A DNA stretch of 54,977 nucleotides from Rhodococcus sp. 06-462-5 (GCF_002258315.1 NZ_NOYD01000028.1:90632-145608), one strand, 5' to 3'; counted from the stretch's first letter, positions 19,638-29,606 are shown. Notes: a model not told the origin generated them from the letters alone. Translations and numbers: made by a program.

Positions 19638-20321
19638 ATGACATCGGTCGTCGCGGAAGTACTCGGTTCGGATTTTGCCCGCCTGCATCCCAAGGTGCAG
19701 TGGCGCTTCGGATTGCAGTCCTCGGACGGTCTCGCTCAGTTCGGGGTGGGCGTGATGGAGGAGATGACGCATTCTCGGCTCGTGCCGTCACCGTTGCTGT
19801 GGGCCGGACGCAAGCGTGGTCTCTTTCCCGCCGGTGTCGGCAACGACGTGCCGTTCACCATCGCCAACTACGCTTATGTCGACGAACTGGGCCGCGAGAC
19901 ACTGTCTTTCGTGCGTCGCTTCGCTTTCGCCGGTCGCCCGCAGGGAATGAATTCGGTGATGGTGTCCTCCGCCGAGTCCAACACGTATGCGTTGGACTAC
20001 CTGGGTTTCTCCTCGGACATGGTGGTGCACACCAGGTGTGAGGTCGATGCCGACGGTGGCCTGGTGCTCGAGAGCGAGGTGCCTCGATTCCTGCTCGGCC
20101 CTCTCGCGCCGAAGTTGCCGAAGGTGGCGTCGGCGGTGACGATCGGTCGGGAGTGGTGGGATGCGGCCGAGGAACGACATCGCATCGAGATCGAGGTCAA
20201 GAGCCCGGTGCTCGGACAACTCTTTCTGTACCGCGGTTGGTTCACCGCAGAAGAGCGGCCTTGTCTCACCGCCGACATTCCCGGTGACGCGCGTCCGCGG
20301 TCGGTCGAGTCTCGCGAATAG
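19638..20321 (+). CDS. DUF4166-like protein
   Basis: A 227-residue protein with no visible signal peptide or transmembrane segments. The N-terminal FARLHPKVQWRFG and the later FVRRFAF and GLVLESEVPRFLLGPL segments resemble DUF4166 proteins, some of which are fused to saccharopine-dehydrogenase-like domains. Function unknown. The start ATG follows CATACT by 6 nt with no clear Shine-Dalgarno sequence. It lies just after the 69-bp repeat and before an enoyl-CoA hydratase-family gene on the same strand (45-bp gap). Confidence 0.75.
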   Translation: MTSVVAEVLGSDFARLHPKVQWRFGLQSSDGLAQFGVGVMEEMTHSRLVPSPLLWAGRKRGLFPAGVGNDVPFTIANYAYVDELGRETLSFVRRFAFAGRPQGMNSVMVSSAESNTYALDYLGFSSDMVVHTRCEVDADGGLVLESEVPRFLLGPLAPKLPKVASAVTIGREWWDAAEERHRIEIEVKSPVLGQLFLYRGWFTAEERPCLTADIPGDARPRSVESRE

Positions 20322-20366
20322 CGCTACTGTTACGCGTCGAACGATGTGCGTGTGAAGGAGTCAACA

Positions 20367-21365
20367 GTGGCCGTTGTCGAAGCAGAGATCGTCGGTGCTG
20401 TGGGGCATATCGTCCTGAACCGGCCGGAGGCTCTGAACTCGTTGAACGGTGCCATGATCGACGGCATCCGCGCCGCCCTCGATGCGTGGCGAGACGACGA
20501 CGCGGTCACTTCTGTTCTGGTGACGAGCAGTTCACCGCGGGCGTTCTGCGCGGGCGGTGACATCAAGGCGATTCGGCAGGCCGTCGTCGACGGTGACCAC
20601 GAGGCCGGTCCGGCGTACTTCGCGGCGGAATACGACCTCGACGAGTTGATTGCCGGCTACCCCAAGCCCTACATCGCCGTCATCGAAGCGGCGGCTTTCG
20701 GTGGTGGCCTGGGAATTTCGATTCACGGCAGCGTCCGCATCGTCACCGAGAACGCCGTATTGGCCATGCCGGAGACGGCGATCGGTTTCGTGCCGGATGT
20801 CGGGTCGAGCTATTTTCTCTCGCGCCTACCGGGCCATGTCGGACGGTACCTGGCGCTGACGGGAACTCGGATCACCGGATCCGATGCGCTCGCACTGGGA
20901 TTGGCGACGCATTTCTGCCCGAGCGAGGTCGTGTCCGAGCTGAAGGCAGACATCCTCGCGGGCGTGGATCTGCACGAGGTGTTGGATCGGTACACCACTG
21001 CACCGTCGACGACCGAGCTGTCGTTCGACGCGGAGGCGGTGGCAGCGGTGTTCGAGAGGAAGTCACTCGTCGACATCATCGATGCGCTGGTGTGCGACAC
21101 GCCTTGGTCGAGAACGACGAAGACTCAGTTGGCGACTCTGTCGCCGACGTCCCTGATGGCCACCGACGCGCTGATCGCACGGGGGGCCGACAGTACGTTG
21201 CGTGAATGCCTCGATCGGGAGTTGCGGATGGCGACATGGATCATCACCGAACCGGACTTCGCCGAGGGTGTTCGCGCAGTGTTGGTCGACAAGGACCGGA
21301 CACCGCAATGGAAGCCTCTGGTACTCGAGATGGTGCGACCAGAGGCATTCCAGCAGCTGTTGTGA
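20367..21365 (+). CDS. enoyl-CoA hydratase/isomerase family protein (3-hydroxyisobutyryl-CoA hydrolase-like)
   Basis: A 332-residue crotonase-fold protein. The CoA-binding/oxyanion segments are FCAGGDIKAI (about 57-66) and FGGGLGISIHGSVRI (about 111-125), followed by PETAIGFVPDVGSSYFLSRLPG, which has the Glu and Asp placed as in 3-hydroxyisobutyryl-CoA hydrolases of valine catabolism. The length and C-terminal ECLDRELRMA region also fit that subgroup (ECH_2). GTG 20367 is chosen because GAAGGAG (20354-20360) precedes it by 6 nt; the GTG at 20346 has no such site. Other valine genes are not in the window. Confidence 0.85.
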   Translation: MAVVEAEIVGAVGHIVLNRPEALNSLNGAMIDGIRAALDAWRDDDAVTSVLVTSSSPRAFCAGGDIKAIRQAVVDGDHEAGPAYFAAEYDLDELIAGYPKPYIAVIEAAAFGGGLGISIHGSVRIVTENAVLAMPETAIGFVPDVGSSYFLSRLPGHVGRYLALTGTRITGSDALALGLATHFCPSEVVSELKADILAGVDLHEVLDRYTTAPSTTELSFDAEAVAAVFERKSLVDIIDALVCDTPWSRTTKTQLATLSPTSLMATDALIARGADSTLRECLDRELRMATWIITEPDFAEGVRAVLVDKDRTPQWKPLVLEMVRPEAFQQLL

Positions 21366-21375
21366 CCGGTACGGG

Positions 21376-22041
21376 TCAGCGGTAGCCCTTGGCGGGGTTC
21401 TGCAGGTCCAGCACGATGGTCTGGCCGTTGGAGCGCACGTGGATCTCGGGGTTCTGCAGACCACCCGAGACGAGGTATTCGCCGAGGAGCTGGAGCAGCT
21501 CGTCGGGACCGACGGAGGTGTCGGGGGTGCGGATGTCGCCGGTGCGGCTGCCGAGCTCGTTCTGGGTCAAGCGGCCTGCGATGCGGACCGAGGCGACGCC
21601 CATGGCGGTGCGACGGTCGGGTCCCTGGCCGCGACCGAGCGACGGCGAGGAGCCGGCGCTGGAGCCGTGAGACGTGGAGCGGCCGTTGGTGGGCAGGCCG
21701 TGTTCTGAGATCTGATCGCTTGTAGTCACTTCAACCTCGTTCGATTCCGTGGCGGGCTTCTCTGGACGACGTCGATCCGCGCGGGGGGTCGTTGAATCCG
21801 TGACGGACGACGTTGCTGGTGCAGGCGTTGTTGCGGACGCCTTATCGGTGGACGTGGCCACTGCCTCCGACTTCTCGGTGGTAGAGGTCTCGGCCGCCTT
21901 CTCGGCGGGCGCTGCCGCCGAAGAATCGGTGCGGCCACCGGCGGGTGAAGTGGAGTCGGACTTCGGCGGCGTCGCCAAACGATGCGCAGGAACGCCACCG
22001 ACCTTGATCCCGGCCAATGGGTAGTTCGATCCCTTAGTCAT
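21376..22041 (-). CDS. hypothetical protein with low-complexity Ala/Thr/Ser linker
   Basis: A 221-residue protein not recognised. A short ordered N-terminus (MTKGSNYPLAGIKVGGVPAH) is followed by about 100 residues of Ala, Thr, Ser, Lys, Glu and Pro that look disordered, then a C-terminal block (about 150-221) with VRIAGRLTQNELG and DELLQLLGEYLVSGG, ending in an EIHVRSNGQTIVLDL strand pair. No membrane segment or signal peptide. Start ATG 22041. It is 10 bp from the convergent enoyl-CoA hydratase-family gene. Codon use matches the neighbours. Confidence 0.7.
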   Translation of the reverse strand: MTKGSNYPLAGIKVGGVPAHRLATPPKSDSTSPAGGRTDSSAAAPAEKAAETSTTEKSEAVATSTDKASATTPAPATSSVTDSTTPRADRRRPEKPATESNEVEVTTSDQISEHGLPTNGRSTSHGSSAGSSPSLGRGQGPDRRTAMGVASVRIAGRLTQNELGSRTGDIRTPDTSVGPDELLQLLGEYLVSGGLQNPEIHVRSNGQTIVLDLQNPAKGYR

Positions 22042-22187
22042 GTCGTTTTCCACTTCATCGTGATCCCAGGTGGTTCCGCGCCGAGATGTCACGATCGGGC
22101 ATCGATCAGGACGGGCTACTCGGCGTCGAGCACGCAGAAACGTACTCGAAGTTTGTTCGGACACGCTGAGAGTATCATCACGATTGT

Positions 22188-22859
22188 TTACGACGCCATT
22201 TTTTGACCGAAGTTCTTGTTCTGAACTCTGAACCACACGGCAAAACCCCAGGCCACGAATGCGGCATACACGAGGTAGAGAACCGCGGACGGATAGAACC
22301 CGGCGACGATCAGCAGCGGAACGCCCACGATGTCCACCGCAATCCAGATCAGCCAGAACTCGGTCAGTCCACGCGCCATCCCGAAGGTGGCCAACATGGA
22401 TCCGGTGAAGATCCACGCGTCGGCCCACTTGCCGAACGAGCCGAGGTAGCCGAACAGTTGCGCGAACACCACCGTGCCGAGAACCGCGACGACGATCATC
22501 GCCGTCCGCTCCCGCGCCGTGCCCCACCGCGGTAGAACCGCTGCCCCCGTCCGCTTCGAGTCCCGCATCCAGCGCACCAACCCGTAGACGCTCACGGCGA
22601 TGAACATCAGTTGTCGCCCGGCCTGGCCGTACAGATCGAGCGCCTGCGGAGTATGGAACACGCCGCCCAGAAAGACGGTGAACAACAGCGCATTTCCGAT
22701 GATGCCCACCGGCCACGCCCACACGACGCGTCGCATACCGCCGATCGCCGAAAGCAAGCCGAACCCGTTGCCGACCACCTCACGCCACAGAATCGGGTGC
22801 CCCAGTACGGAGAATTCTGCGTCGAGCAGATCGATCAGCACACCGGTGCTACTGGTCAC
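22188..22859 (-). CDS. pnuC: nicotinamide riboside transporter PnuC-like
   Basis: A 223-residue membrane protein with about seven hydrophobic segments. The region AWPVGIIGNALLFTVFL followed by DLYGQAGRQLMFIAVSVYGLVRWMRD and, later, FWLIWIAVDIVGVPLLIVAGFYPSAVLYLVYAAFVAWGF are the PnuC/SWEET-like landmarks (conserved Trp, Asn and Gln in the substrate path). Likely imports nicotinamide riboside or a related vitamin for NAD synthesis; substrate not certain. Its start overlaps the prfC stop by 11 bp on the same strand, so it is translated after prfC. Confidence 0.85.
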   Translation of the reverse strand: MTSSTGVLIDLLDAEFSVLGHPILWREVVGNGFGLLSAIGGMRRVVWAWPVGIIGNALLFTVFLGGVFHTPQALDLYGQAGRQLMFIAVSVYGLVRWMRDSKRTGAAVLPRWGTARERTAMIVVAVLGTVVFAQLFGYLGSFGKWADAWIFTGSMLATFGMARGLTEFWLIWIAVDIVGVPLLIVAGFYPSAVLYLVYAAFVAWGFAVWFRVQNKNFGQKMAS

Positions 22860-24543
22860 CCGCGGCGACGAGCGGTTCGAGGGTCAGCTCGGGCATTTCC
22901 TTCTGGATGTACTGCAGACGCCACTTGTCGCTCACCAGTGCCAGCAGCGCGCCGTCGGTGCGGGTGAAGACCTCGACTCCTCTCTGGCGACCCAGCTCGA
23001 CGGCCGAGGCCGCGTCGGTGCGTCGGGCAAGGGAGTATCCGAGTGGTTCCATTCGGGCGTCGACGCCGAACTCGGTCTTCATTCGTGCGGTGACCACCTC
23101 GAACTGCATGGGTCCGACGGCGGCGAGCACGGGGGAGGCGTCGCCGCGAATGTCGTTGCGCAGCACCTGAACCACACCCTCGGAATCGAGTTGCTCGACG
23201 GCCCGGCGGAACTTCTTGTACTTGTCGGCGCTGTCGACGCGCAGTGCCGAGAAGTGCTCGGGTGCGAACGACGGAATGGGCGGGAACTCGACCTTCTTGT
23301 CGGTGTAGAGCGTGTGACCCGGGGCCAGAGCGGTCGCGTTGACGAGGCCGACGATGTCGCCCGGGTATGCGTTCTCGACGGTCGTGCGATCGCGACCGAA
23401 CACCGTCAACGCGTACTTGGTGGTGAACGGCTTCTTGGTCTGCGAGTGGGTGACGACCATGCCGCGCTCGAACACCCCGGAGACCACGCGCATGAATGCC
23501 AGTCGATCCCGGTGCGCGGTGTCCATGCCCGCCTGCACCTTGAACACGACGGCGCTGAACGGGTCGGTGACCTCGCGTACGCCGCCGGAGGCGTCGTCAC
23601 GCGGGCCCGGTGCCGGAGCGAGGGCCACGAGGGTGTCGAGAATCTGCCGGACGCCGAAGTTGAGCATCGCGGAGCCGAAGATCACCGGCGACGTCTGACC
23701 GGCCAGGAACATCTCCTGATCGTGCTGCTGACCGCTCGAGATCAGCAGATCACTCTCCTCGACGGCGGTGTCCCAGTCGACCCCCTCACGTTCGGCCGCG
23801 GCCTCGGCCGTCATGAACTCCTCGGGCGCGATGGTCGCACCACCTGCAGTCCGGGTGAAGCGGATGTAGCTGCCGTCCTGGACATCGAGCAGGCCGCGGA
23901 AGTCGCCTGCGATCCCGACGGGCCAGTAGAGAGGCGTCGGAGTCAGGCCGATCCGCGACTCGATCTCGTCGAGCAGCTCGAGCGGCGACTGGCCTGGGCG
24001 GTCCCACTTGTTGATGACGGTGATGACCGGGATGCCGAACTGGCGGCACACCTGGAACAGCTTGAGGGTCTGCGGCTCCAGACCCTTGGCGGCGTCGATC
24101 AGCATCACGGCCGCGTCGACGGCGGTCAGCACGCGGTAGGTGTCCTCGGAGAAGTCGGCGTGGCCGGGAGTGTCGACGAGGTTGATGACGTTGGTGATCT
24201 CGGCGTCGGGAGAGGTCTGGTAATTGAACTGCAGCGCAGTCGAACTCACCGAGATACCGCGGGCCTTCTCCATCTCCATCCAGTCGGAGACGGTGGAGCG
24301 GCGGCCGGCTTTGCCGTGGATGGCACCGGCCTCGGAGATGACACGTGCATGCAGGGCGAGGGCTTCGGTGAGCGTCGACTTACCGGCGTCGGGGTGCGAG
24401 ATCACCGCGAATGTTCGACGCCTCGCGACCTCGGTCTCGAGCTCTTTGGCCTGGCTTCGGGTGGTTCCGGACTCGTCGAGCGCTGCCGGTCCGGACCCTT
24501 CGAGCGTTGCGTCGACGTCGGGGGTGCTGGACGGGGTACTCAC
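22849..24543 (-). CDS. prfC: peptide chain release factor 3
   Basis: A translational GTPase that removes RF1/RF2 from the ribosome after termination. The 564-residue protein has G1 SHPDAGKST, switch [15 protein letters not shown]3 [13 protein letters not shown]4 NKWDR, and the domain II/III features of RF3 ([20 protein letters not shown]). Start: GTG 24543 follows GAGGT at good spacing; the frame is open to 24594. Divergent from the FAAL gene and overlapping pnuC downstream. Confidence 0.95.
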   Translation of the reverse strand: MSTPSSTPDVDATLEGSGPAALDESGTTRSQAKELETEVARRRTFAVISHPDAGKSTLTEALALHARVISEAGAIHGKAGRRSTVSDWMEMEKARGISVSSTALQFNYQTSPDAEITNVINLVDTPGHADFSEDTYRVLTAVDAAVMLIDAAKGLEPQTLKLFQVCRQFGIPVITVINKWDRPGQSPLELLDEIESRIGLTPTPLYWPVGIAGDFRGLLDVQDGSYIRFTRTAGGATIAPEEFMTAEAAAEREGVDWDTAVEESDLLISSGQQHDQEMFLAGQTSPVIFGSAMLNFGVRQILDTLVALAPAPGPRDDASGGVREVTDPFSAVVFKVQAGMDTAHRDRLAFMRVVSGVFERGMVVTHSQTKKPFTTKYALTVFGRDRTTVENAYPGDIVGLVNATALAPGHTLYTDKKVEFPPIPSFAPEHFSALRVDSADKYKKFRRAVEQLDSEGVVQVLRNDIRGDASPVLAAVGPMQFEVVTARMKTEFGVDARMEPLGYSLARRTDAASAVELGRQRGVEVFTRTDGALLALVSDKWRLQYIQKEMPELTLEPLVAAGDQ

Positions 24544-24689
24544 GAAGACCTCATTCTCGTAGCAAGGGCGGCACCGAAAGAGCGGCCGGGGCAAAATTCA
24601 AGGATACGCGGCCCGTTGTTCCCCTCGGTCGGGGCGGGAGTGCCTACTGTGAACGGTGGGCCGGGAGATCCCTCACGAGGAGACGTGCG

Positions 24690-26324
24690 TTGAGCAAGTT
24701 CACCGAAGAGATGTTCGAGACCGCGAGTACCAGCAAGCACGGTCTGATCACCGGCGAGCCCGACGAGGCGCTTCGGCAGTCCTGGGGTGAGATCCACGAG
24801 CAGGCGCGGCGGATGGCAGGAGCCCTGGCCGACGCAGGCGTCGAACACGGTGACGCGATCGGGATCCTGGCCGGTCAGCCGGTGGACATCGCGCCCGCGT
24901 GCCAGGCGACGTGGATGCGCGGGGGATCGGTGACGATGCTGCACCAGCCCACTCCGCGGACCGACCTCGCCGTCTGGGGTGAGGACACCGAGACCGTCGT
25001 GCGGATGATCGAGGCCAAGGCCGTGATTCTCGGGGCTCCGTTCGACATCGCCGCACCCGTGCTCGAGGAGCGCGGCATCACCGTGCTGAAGATCGAGGAC
25101 ATGAAGACCGGTCGCGACATCGATCCGGTGCCGACGGCCGAGTCCGATATCGCGCTGCAGCAACTCACGTCCGGCTCGACCGGTTCGCCCAAGGCCGTGC
25201 GGATCACGCACGAGAACTTCTACGTCAATGCCTACGCGATGATCGACCGCATCGAATTCGATGTCGATTCCGACGTGATGGTCAGTTGGCTGCCACTGTT
25301 CCACGACATGGGGATGGTGGGCTTCCTGTCGGTGCCGATGCAGGTCGGTGCCGAGGTCGTCAGTATCACTCCGCTGGACTTCCTGCGCTCGCCGCTGCTG
25401 TGGGCCAAGCTGATTCACAAGTACCGCGGAACCGTCACCGCAGCACCCAACTTCGCGTACTCGCTGCTGGCGCGGCGGCTCGGTCAGGCCGAGGACGATC
25501 TGGATCTCGACCTGTCGACTCTGCGCTACGCCTGGAACGGAGCCGAGCCGGTCGATCCGGACACCATGATCGCGCTCGCCGAGGCCGGAGCGCGGTACAA
25601 GCTGAACCCGCTGGCTCTGGCTCCGGTCTACGGAATGGCGGAAACGACTCTGGCAGTGTCGATTCCGGATCCCGATCAGGGTCAGGTGATCGACGTGGTC
25701 GACGCGGACCTGCTCGAGACCCTCGGTCGTGCCGTCCCGTCCACCCGGGGCAACACCCGATCTCTGGCGACGCTCGGCAAATTCGTTCCAGGGTTGGAGG
25801 GACGCGTCGTGGACAAGGAGGGGCAGGTGCTCACCGCACGAGGCGTCGGCATCATCGAGGTGCGAGGCAAGGCCGTCACGCCCGGGTACATCACCGTCGA
25901 GGGCCCGGTGTCGACGCTCGACGCGGACGGCTGGCTCGATACCGGCGACGTCGGCTACATCACCGAGGACGAACTGGTGGTCGTCTGCGGACGTATCAAG
26001 GACGTCATCATCATGGGTGGTCGCAACATCTATCCCACCGACATCGAACGGGCTGCGGGCACCGTTGCGGGTGTGCGGCCGGGCAATGCCGTGGCCATTC
26101 GGCTCGATGCCGGCGACAAACGCGAAAGTTTCGCGGTGGCAGTGGAAACCAACGACATCGACAAGCCGGACGAGGTCAAGCGCATCGAACGCGAAGTGAT
26201 CCATGCAGTGCACTCGGAGGTGGGTGTGCGGCCGCGAACCGTCGCCGTGCTCGGGCCGGGCAGCATTCCGAAGACGTCGAGCGGCAAACTGCGACGGGCG
26301 AATTCGGCGTCGCTGCTGAACTGA
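24690..26324 (+). CDS. fatty-acid--AMP ligase (FAAL/FadD-like, 'Pks16' orthologue)
   Basis: An adenylate-forming enzyme of 544 residues that activates a fatty acid as acyl-AMP. The A3 loop [12 protein letters not shown] is near 160, then [23 protein letters not shown], the GWLDTGD segment and a C-terminal [10 protein letters not shown] with the catalytic Lys. Length and order are those I recall for M. tuberculosis Rv1013, which is called pks16 although it is not a polyketide synthase. No PKS, ACP or MmpL gene is near, so the acceptor is unknown. Start TTG 24690, with GAGGAG upstream. Neighbours prfC (divergent) and pth (convergent). Confidence 0.9.
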   Translation: MSKFTEEMFETASTSKHGLITGEPDEALRQSWGEIHEQARRMAGALADAGVEHGDAIGILAGQPVDIAPACQATWMRGGSVTMLHQPTPRTDLAVWGEDTETVVRMIEAKAVILGAPFDIAAPVLEERGITVLKIEDMKTGRDIDPVPTAESDIALQQLTSGSTGSPKAVRITHENFYVNAYAMIDRIEFDVDSDVMVSWLPLFHDMGMVGFLSVPMQVGAEVVSITPLDFLRSPLLWAKLIHKYRGTVTAAPNFAYSLLARRLGQAEDDLDLDLSTLRYAWNGAEPVDPDTMIALAEAGARYKLNPLALAPVYGMAETTLAVSIPDPDQGQVIDVVDADLLETLGRAVPSTRGNTRSLATLGKFVPGLEGRVVDKEGQVLTARGVGIIEVRGKAVTPGYITVEGPVSTLDADGWLDTGDVGYITEDELVVVCGRIKDVIIMGGRNIYPTDIERAAGTVAGVRPGNAVAIRLDAGDKRESFAVAVETNDIDKPDEVKRIEREVIHAVHSEVGVRPRTVAVLGPGSIPKTSSGKLRRANSASLLN

Positions 26325-26414
26325 AACCGGGGGGACCTCACACCCTTTGTGCGGGGTGCGCGTGTGCGCTCGGAGGCGAGCAGGGGCGCGCGCCTGGTAC
26401 TGGGGACGCTCGGT

Positions 26415-27011
26415 TCAGCGCGGATGCACCCTGTTCTGTGCGGCTTCGAGGCCGTCCGACAGCAGGAGCTCCGCGGCGTCCGCTGCTTCTTCGACGACGA
26501 CGCCGAGGTCCTTGCGCTCGGCTGCGGAGAACGGCTTGAGCACGAACGACGCCGGATCCATTCGTCCCGGTGGACGCCCGACGCCGACGCGCACCCGCAA
26601 GTAGTCCTTGGTGCTCAGGTGCTGCGAGATCGAGCGCAGCCCGTTGTGGCCGCCTTCGCCGCCGCCGAGCTTGAGTCGCAGAGCACCGAAGTCGATGTCC
26701 AACTCGTCGTGCACCACCACGATGTTCGCAGGCTCGATCGAGAAGAAACGCGCCAACGCAGCCACCGGTTGGCCCGAGAGATTCATGAAGGTGCGCGGCT
26801 TCGCGATGATCACCGCGCGAGAGCCGAGGCGGGCCTGCACGATGTCGGAGTTGGACTTCTTGTGCGAGGAGAACGCCGAGCCGATGCGTCCGGCAAGGGC
26901 ATCGGCCACCATGAATCCCACGTTGTGACGGGTCTTTTCGTACTGCGGGCCAGGATTGCCGAGGCCGACGATCAGGGCCGGCGCTGCGGGGTCAACACTC
27001 ACGGTCGTCAT
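26415..27011 (-). CDS. pth: peptidyl-tRNA hydrolase
   Basis: Frees tRNA from peptidyl-tRNA that has dropped off the ribosome. The 198-residue protein has [18 protein letters not shown] with the catalytic His29, the [10 protein letters not shown] segment, [11 protein letters not shown] (catalytic Asp) and [12 protein letters not shown]. It follows rplY on the same strand after a strong hairpin, the standard actinobacterial rplY-pth pair. Confidence 0.96.
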   Translation of the reverse strand: MTTVSVDPAAPALIVGLGNPGPQYEKTRHNVGFMVADALAGRIGSAFSSHKKSNSDIVQARLGSRAVIIAKPRTFMNLSGQPVAALARFFSIEPANIVVVHDELDIDFGALRLKLGGGEGGHNGLRSISQHLSTKDYLRVRVGVGRPPGRMDPASFVLKPFSAAERKDLGVVVEEAADAAELLLSDGLEAAQNRVHPR

Positions 27012-27031
27012 TGTCTCATCACACCTTCGAA

Positions 27032-27076
27032 ACGAACGACGCGCTGCTCCCCGTCTGGGAGCAGCGCGTCGTTCGT
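27032..27076 (-). terminator. 20-bp perfect stem-loop downstream of rplY
   Basis: Arms 27032-27051 and 27057-27076 are perfect reverse complements with a 5-nt loop. The stem begins 17 nt past the rplY stop and ends 21 nt before pth. On the minus strand it is followed by TTCG rather than a long U-tract. It could be a partial terminator that lowers pth relative to rplY, or an RNA processing site. Confidence 0.7.
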
Positions 27077-27092
27077 GGTCGGTGGAGCCAGA

Positions 27093-27761
27093 TCAGCTGT
27101 CGCTGTCCTTGCTCTCGTCGTCGTCCTCGGACGCTGCCTCTTCCTGAGTTTCGGCTTCGCCTTCCTCGGAGATCGGCTCGGTGCCTTCGCCGTCGGCCTC
27201 GAGGTCTTCCTCGGACGGTGCCTCGGTGACGTTGACGAGCAGCTGCTCGGGGTCGGACGTCAGGGTGACGCCGTCAGGCAGCTCGACGTCCTTTGCGTAG
27301 TACTGAGTGTCGATCTGGTCGTCCTCGACGGAGATGACGAAGTTCTCCGGGATCTCCAGCGCGTCGGCCTCGATCTCGATGTACGTGGAGTCGGTGACGA
27401 CCAAGGTGCCCGGTGCGGCATCGCCTTCGACGATGACGTTGACCTCGACGGTGACGCGCTCGCCCTTCTTCAGGACGAGGAGGTCGGCGTGCTCGATGCT
27501 GCGACGGATCGGGTGCACGACGATCGACTTGGTCAGTGCCAGCTGCGACTTGCCGTCGATGTCGAGGGTCAGCACGGCGTTGGTGCCGTCGTTACGCAGC
27601 ACGGCTGCGAACGCGCGAGCGTCCAGTGCGAGGTGCTGGGGATCGGTGGCGTGTCCGTACAGAACAGCGGGAACGAGGCCGTCGCGGCGGGTGCGGCGAG
27701 CGGCACCCTTGCCGAATTCGGTGCGGACCAGCGCGGTGAGATTGTTTACCTTCGATGCCAT
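27093..27761 (-). CDS. rplY: 50S ribosomal protein L25/general stress protein Ctc
   Basis: Binds 5S rRNA in the large ribosomal subunit. The 222-residue protein is the long (CTC/TL5) form: an N-terminal L25 5S-binding domain (about 1-95, with [29 protein letters not shown] and HADLLVL), a C-terminal beta domain (about 96-185), and an acidic tail of Glu, Asp and Ser typical of actinobacteria. AGGAG precedes ATG 27761. The frame extends upstream to 27932 without support. The M. tuberculosis counterpart is Rv1015c. Confidence 0.96.
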   Translation of the reverse strand: MASKVNNLTALVRTEFGKGAARRTRRDGLVPAVLYGHATDPQHLALDARAFAAVLRNDGTNAVLTLDIDGKSQLALTKSIVVHPIRRSIEHADLLVLKKGERVTVEVNVIVEGDAAPGTLVVTDSTYIEIEADALEIPENFVISVEDDQIDTQYYAKDVELPDGVTLTSDPEQLLVNVTEAPSEEDLEADGEGTEPISEEGEAETQEEAASEDDDESKDSDS

Positions 27762-27940
27762 GGTGCTAGGTGCTCCTGATAAAAGTGGTTCGTGCGGCGT
27801 ACTTCGTCGGGCGGTCAAGCTCGTCGGGGCGGACACGAACGAGCGCGGCCAACGGGGCCGAGCCGCGTCGATAACGGTGGATCCTGAGAATCTGGATCTA
27901 CCCTCGCCGAGACAACCTGGGAAACAATACACGATGCTGC

Positions 27941-27988
27941 GCAGTGGCTTGGTTATGTGCCCCCTGGGGCACCTGTCCGCACCACTGC
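27941..27988. repeat. 48-bp palindromic dispersed repeat, copy 2
   Basis: Arms GCAGTGG (27941-27947) and CCACTGC (27982-27988) enclose TGGTTATGTGCCCCCTG and a GGGGCAC/GTGCCCC pairing. It is the inverted-orientation relative of 10299-10346. It runs over the stop codon of the TetR gene (stop at 27953-27955), so the last residues of that regulator come from the repeat. Confidence 0.7.
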
Positions 27989-28549
27989 GAGCGCAGCGAG
28001 CAGATCGGACGCGATGCCCCGCGCGACCACTACGGCGTCATCGCGCGCTCCTGCCGTGCCCATCACCACCGCGCCCTCGTGCAGCACCGAGAGTCGGGTT
28101 CCGAGCTGTTCGGCATCGGGGTATCCGGCTTCGGTGGCCAGTCGCGCGAACAGTGATCTCGTCCATTCCTTCTCGGACTCGATGATGTCGAGCACCGGGC
28201 TGTCGGTGCCGCCGAACTCGGCGAACGCGTTGACGAATCCGCAGCCGCGATGGTTGTCGCGCATCCAGACGTCGAGGGCGTCGTACACCCCGAGGATGCG
28301 CGCGTCGCCGGGTTCGAGGGATTCGACGTACTGCGTCACGTGATCGCACCACAGACCGTATCGGCGGCTGAGGTACCGCTGCACCAGGCCGTCCTTGGAG
28401 CCGAAGCGGTCGTACAGCGTCTTCTTGGTGGTGCCGGCTTCCTCCGCGATGAGGTCGACGCCGACGGCTCGGATGCCGCGAGCGTAGAACAGTTCGCTGG
28501 CGACGGTCAGGATGCGTTCCCCGGCGGGGCTGAGCGGCTTGTCGAGCAT
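27953..28549 (-). CDS. TetR-family regulator
   Basis: A 198-residue TetR protein. The N-terminal helix-turn-helix is about residues 10-55 ([40 protein letters not shown]), followed by an all-alpha ligand domain. It resembles AcrR-type repressors with a TetR_C domain. Start ATG 28549 has GGAAGG upstream. It faces an EamA exporter gene across 73 bp holding a perfect dyad, so it most likely represses both itself and the exporter. The C-terminal end overlaps a palindromic repeat. Confidence 0.88.
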   Translation of the reverse strand: MLDKPLSPAGERILTVASELFYARGIRAVGVDLIAEEAGTTKKTLYDRFGSKDGLVQRYLSRRYGLWCDHVTQYVESLEPGDARILGVYDALDVWMRDNHRGCGFVNAFAEFGGTDSPVLDIIESEKEWTRSLFARLATEAGYPDAEQLGTRLSVLHEGAVVMGTAGARDDAVVVARGIASDLLAALAVVRTGAPGGT

Positions 28550-28591
28550 GGTTGCCTTCCGAAAGCGCTGGTGGGAAGCAGGTGCACTGCG

Positions 28592-28611
28592 AGTATACAG
28601 ACCTGTATGTT
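28592..28611. promoter_or_regulatory. operator and divergent -10 region for the TetR/EamA pair
   Basis: ATACAG (28595-28600) and CTGTAT (28603-28608) are a perfect inverted repeat around AC. On the minus strand TATACT (28597-28592) could be the TetR -10, and TATGTT (28606-28611) the EamA -10, so bound repressor would block both. Confidence 0.6.
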
Positions 28612-28622
28612 TACATCGCTGC

Positions 28623-29606
28623 ATGAGAGCAAACGTCGACGCCATCGCAGGTACAGCGCTGGTGGTGCTGTGGAGTTCGGGCTTCATCGGAGCCGAACTC
28701 GGAACCGCCGAAGCGCCCGCCCACACACTTCTGGCCTGGCGCTATCTCGCCGCCGTGGCGCTGCTGATCGCGTGGTGTCGGTATCGGAAACTGACCCCCA
28801 CCTGGCATGCCATCCGAATCCACGCAGTTCTCGGTCTGTTCTGTCAGTTCCTCTACCTCGGGGCCACCATCACCGGCATCGGGATGGGCGTGCCACCCGG
28901 TGTCGCCGCATTGATCGCCGCGCTGCAGCCGCTGGTGGTCGCGATGGCATCGAGCAGGATCTTCGGCGAACGTGTCGGGGGACGGCAAACCCTGGGACTC
29001 GTCGTCGGGATTGCTGGTGTCTCGCTGGTGGTGGTCGGAGACCTGTCCGGTGCCGACCTCTCCTGGCCGGTCTACCTGCTACCGGCCGCGGGAATGCTGG
29101 CACTGTCGGTGGGCACGATCGGTCAACGCCTGCTGGCACCGAAGGAGCCGATCGCCCTGGCGATGGCGATCCAGTGTTCCATCAGCGCAGTCGGATTCAT
29201 GACCTGGAGTGCGCTGGCCGGAGATGCCGCACCACCGTTGACGACGGGCTTCCTCGCCGCTGTCGCCTGGACGGTCGTGCTCTCGACCTTCGGGGCATAC
29301 GGCGCGTACCTGTTCGTGGTGCGTCGCAACGGGCCCACCCGCGCCAGTGTGCTGCTCTACCTGACACCGCCGACGACGATGCTGTGGGCCTGGCTCATGT
29401 TCGGCGACGAGATCACCTGGCTCGGACTCGGCGGGCTGCTGGTCTCGGGCGTCGGGGTGGCTCTCTACCTCCGCGGAACCCATGTGAGCGAAAGAGTCGA
29501 ACGGGTCGTTCCGCGGGCTCCACTCCTGCCGACCCCTGCTACGAAGTGTCACTCACCTGTGAGCGCAGTGAGCATCGTGTCCAGTTCCGCGAAGGTGACG
29601 AAATAG
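28623..29606 (+). CDS. EamA/DMT-family transporter
   Basis: A 327-residue membrane protein with ten predicted transmembrane segments in two EamA repeats (first about 7-137, with ALVVLWSSGFIGAELG and LALQPLVVAMASSRIFGERV; second about 150-285, ending in LGGLLVSGVGVALYLRG). Members export amino acids, nucleosides or drugs; the substrate is not known. The frame begins at 28512, but ATG 28623 is the normal N-terminus. The last ~35 residues after the final helix are encoded by the 69-bp dispersed repeat, and the stop lies 58 bp inside the convergent egtE gene. Confidence 0.88.
   Translation: MRANVDAIAGTALVVLWSSGFIGAELGTAEAPAHTLLAWRYLAAVALLIAWCRYRKLTPTWHAIRIHAVLGLFCQFLYLGATITGIGMGVPPGVAALIAALQPLVVAMASSRIFGERVGGRQTLGLVVGIAGVSLVVVGDLSGADLSWPVYLLPAAGMLALSVGTIGQRLLAPKEPIALAMAIQCSISAVGFMTWSALAGDAAPPLTTGFLAAVAWTVVLSTFGAYGAYLFVVRRNGPTRASVLLYLTPPTTMLWAWLMFGDEITWLGLGGLLVSGVGVALYLRGTHVSERVERVVPRAPLLPTPATKCHSPVSAVSIVSSSAKVTK
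29503..29570. repeat. dispersed ~69-bp repeat, copy B
   Basis: Second copy of the repeat at 19558-19626. Here it lies within the 3' coding end of the EamA transporter and reaches the last codons of egtE on the opposite strand, so it supplies the ends of both proteins. Confidence 0.7.

Noticed and set aside
22600..24693. 697-residue plus-strand open frame
   Set aside because: Antisense to prfC and pnuC, both with intact motifs; composition is that of a shadow frame.
24540..26213. 557-residue minus-strand open frame
   Set aside because: Antisense to the FAAL gene, whose adenylation motifs are intact.
28623..29606. EamA transporter as an ergothioneine exporter
   Set aside because: It is convergent to egtE, not in the egt operon, and pairs with its own TetR regulator and operator. 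Position alone is not enough.
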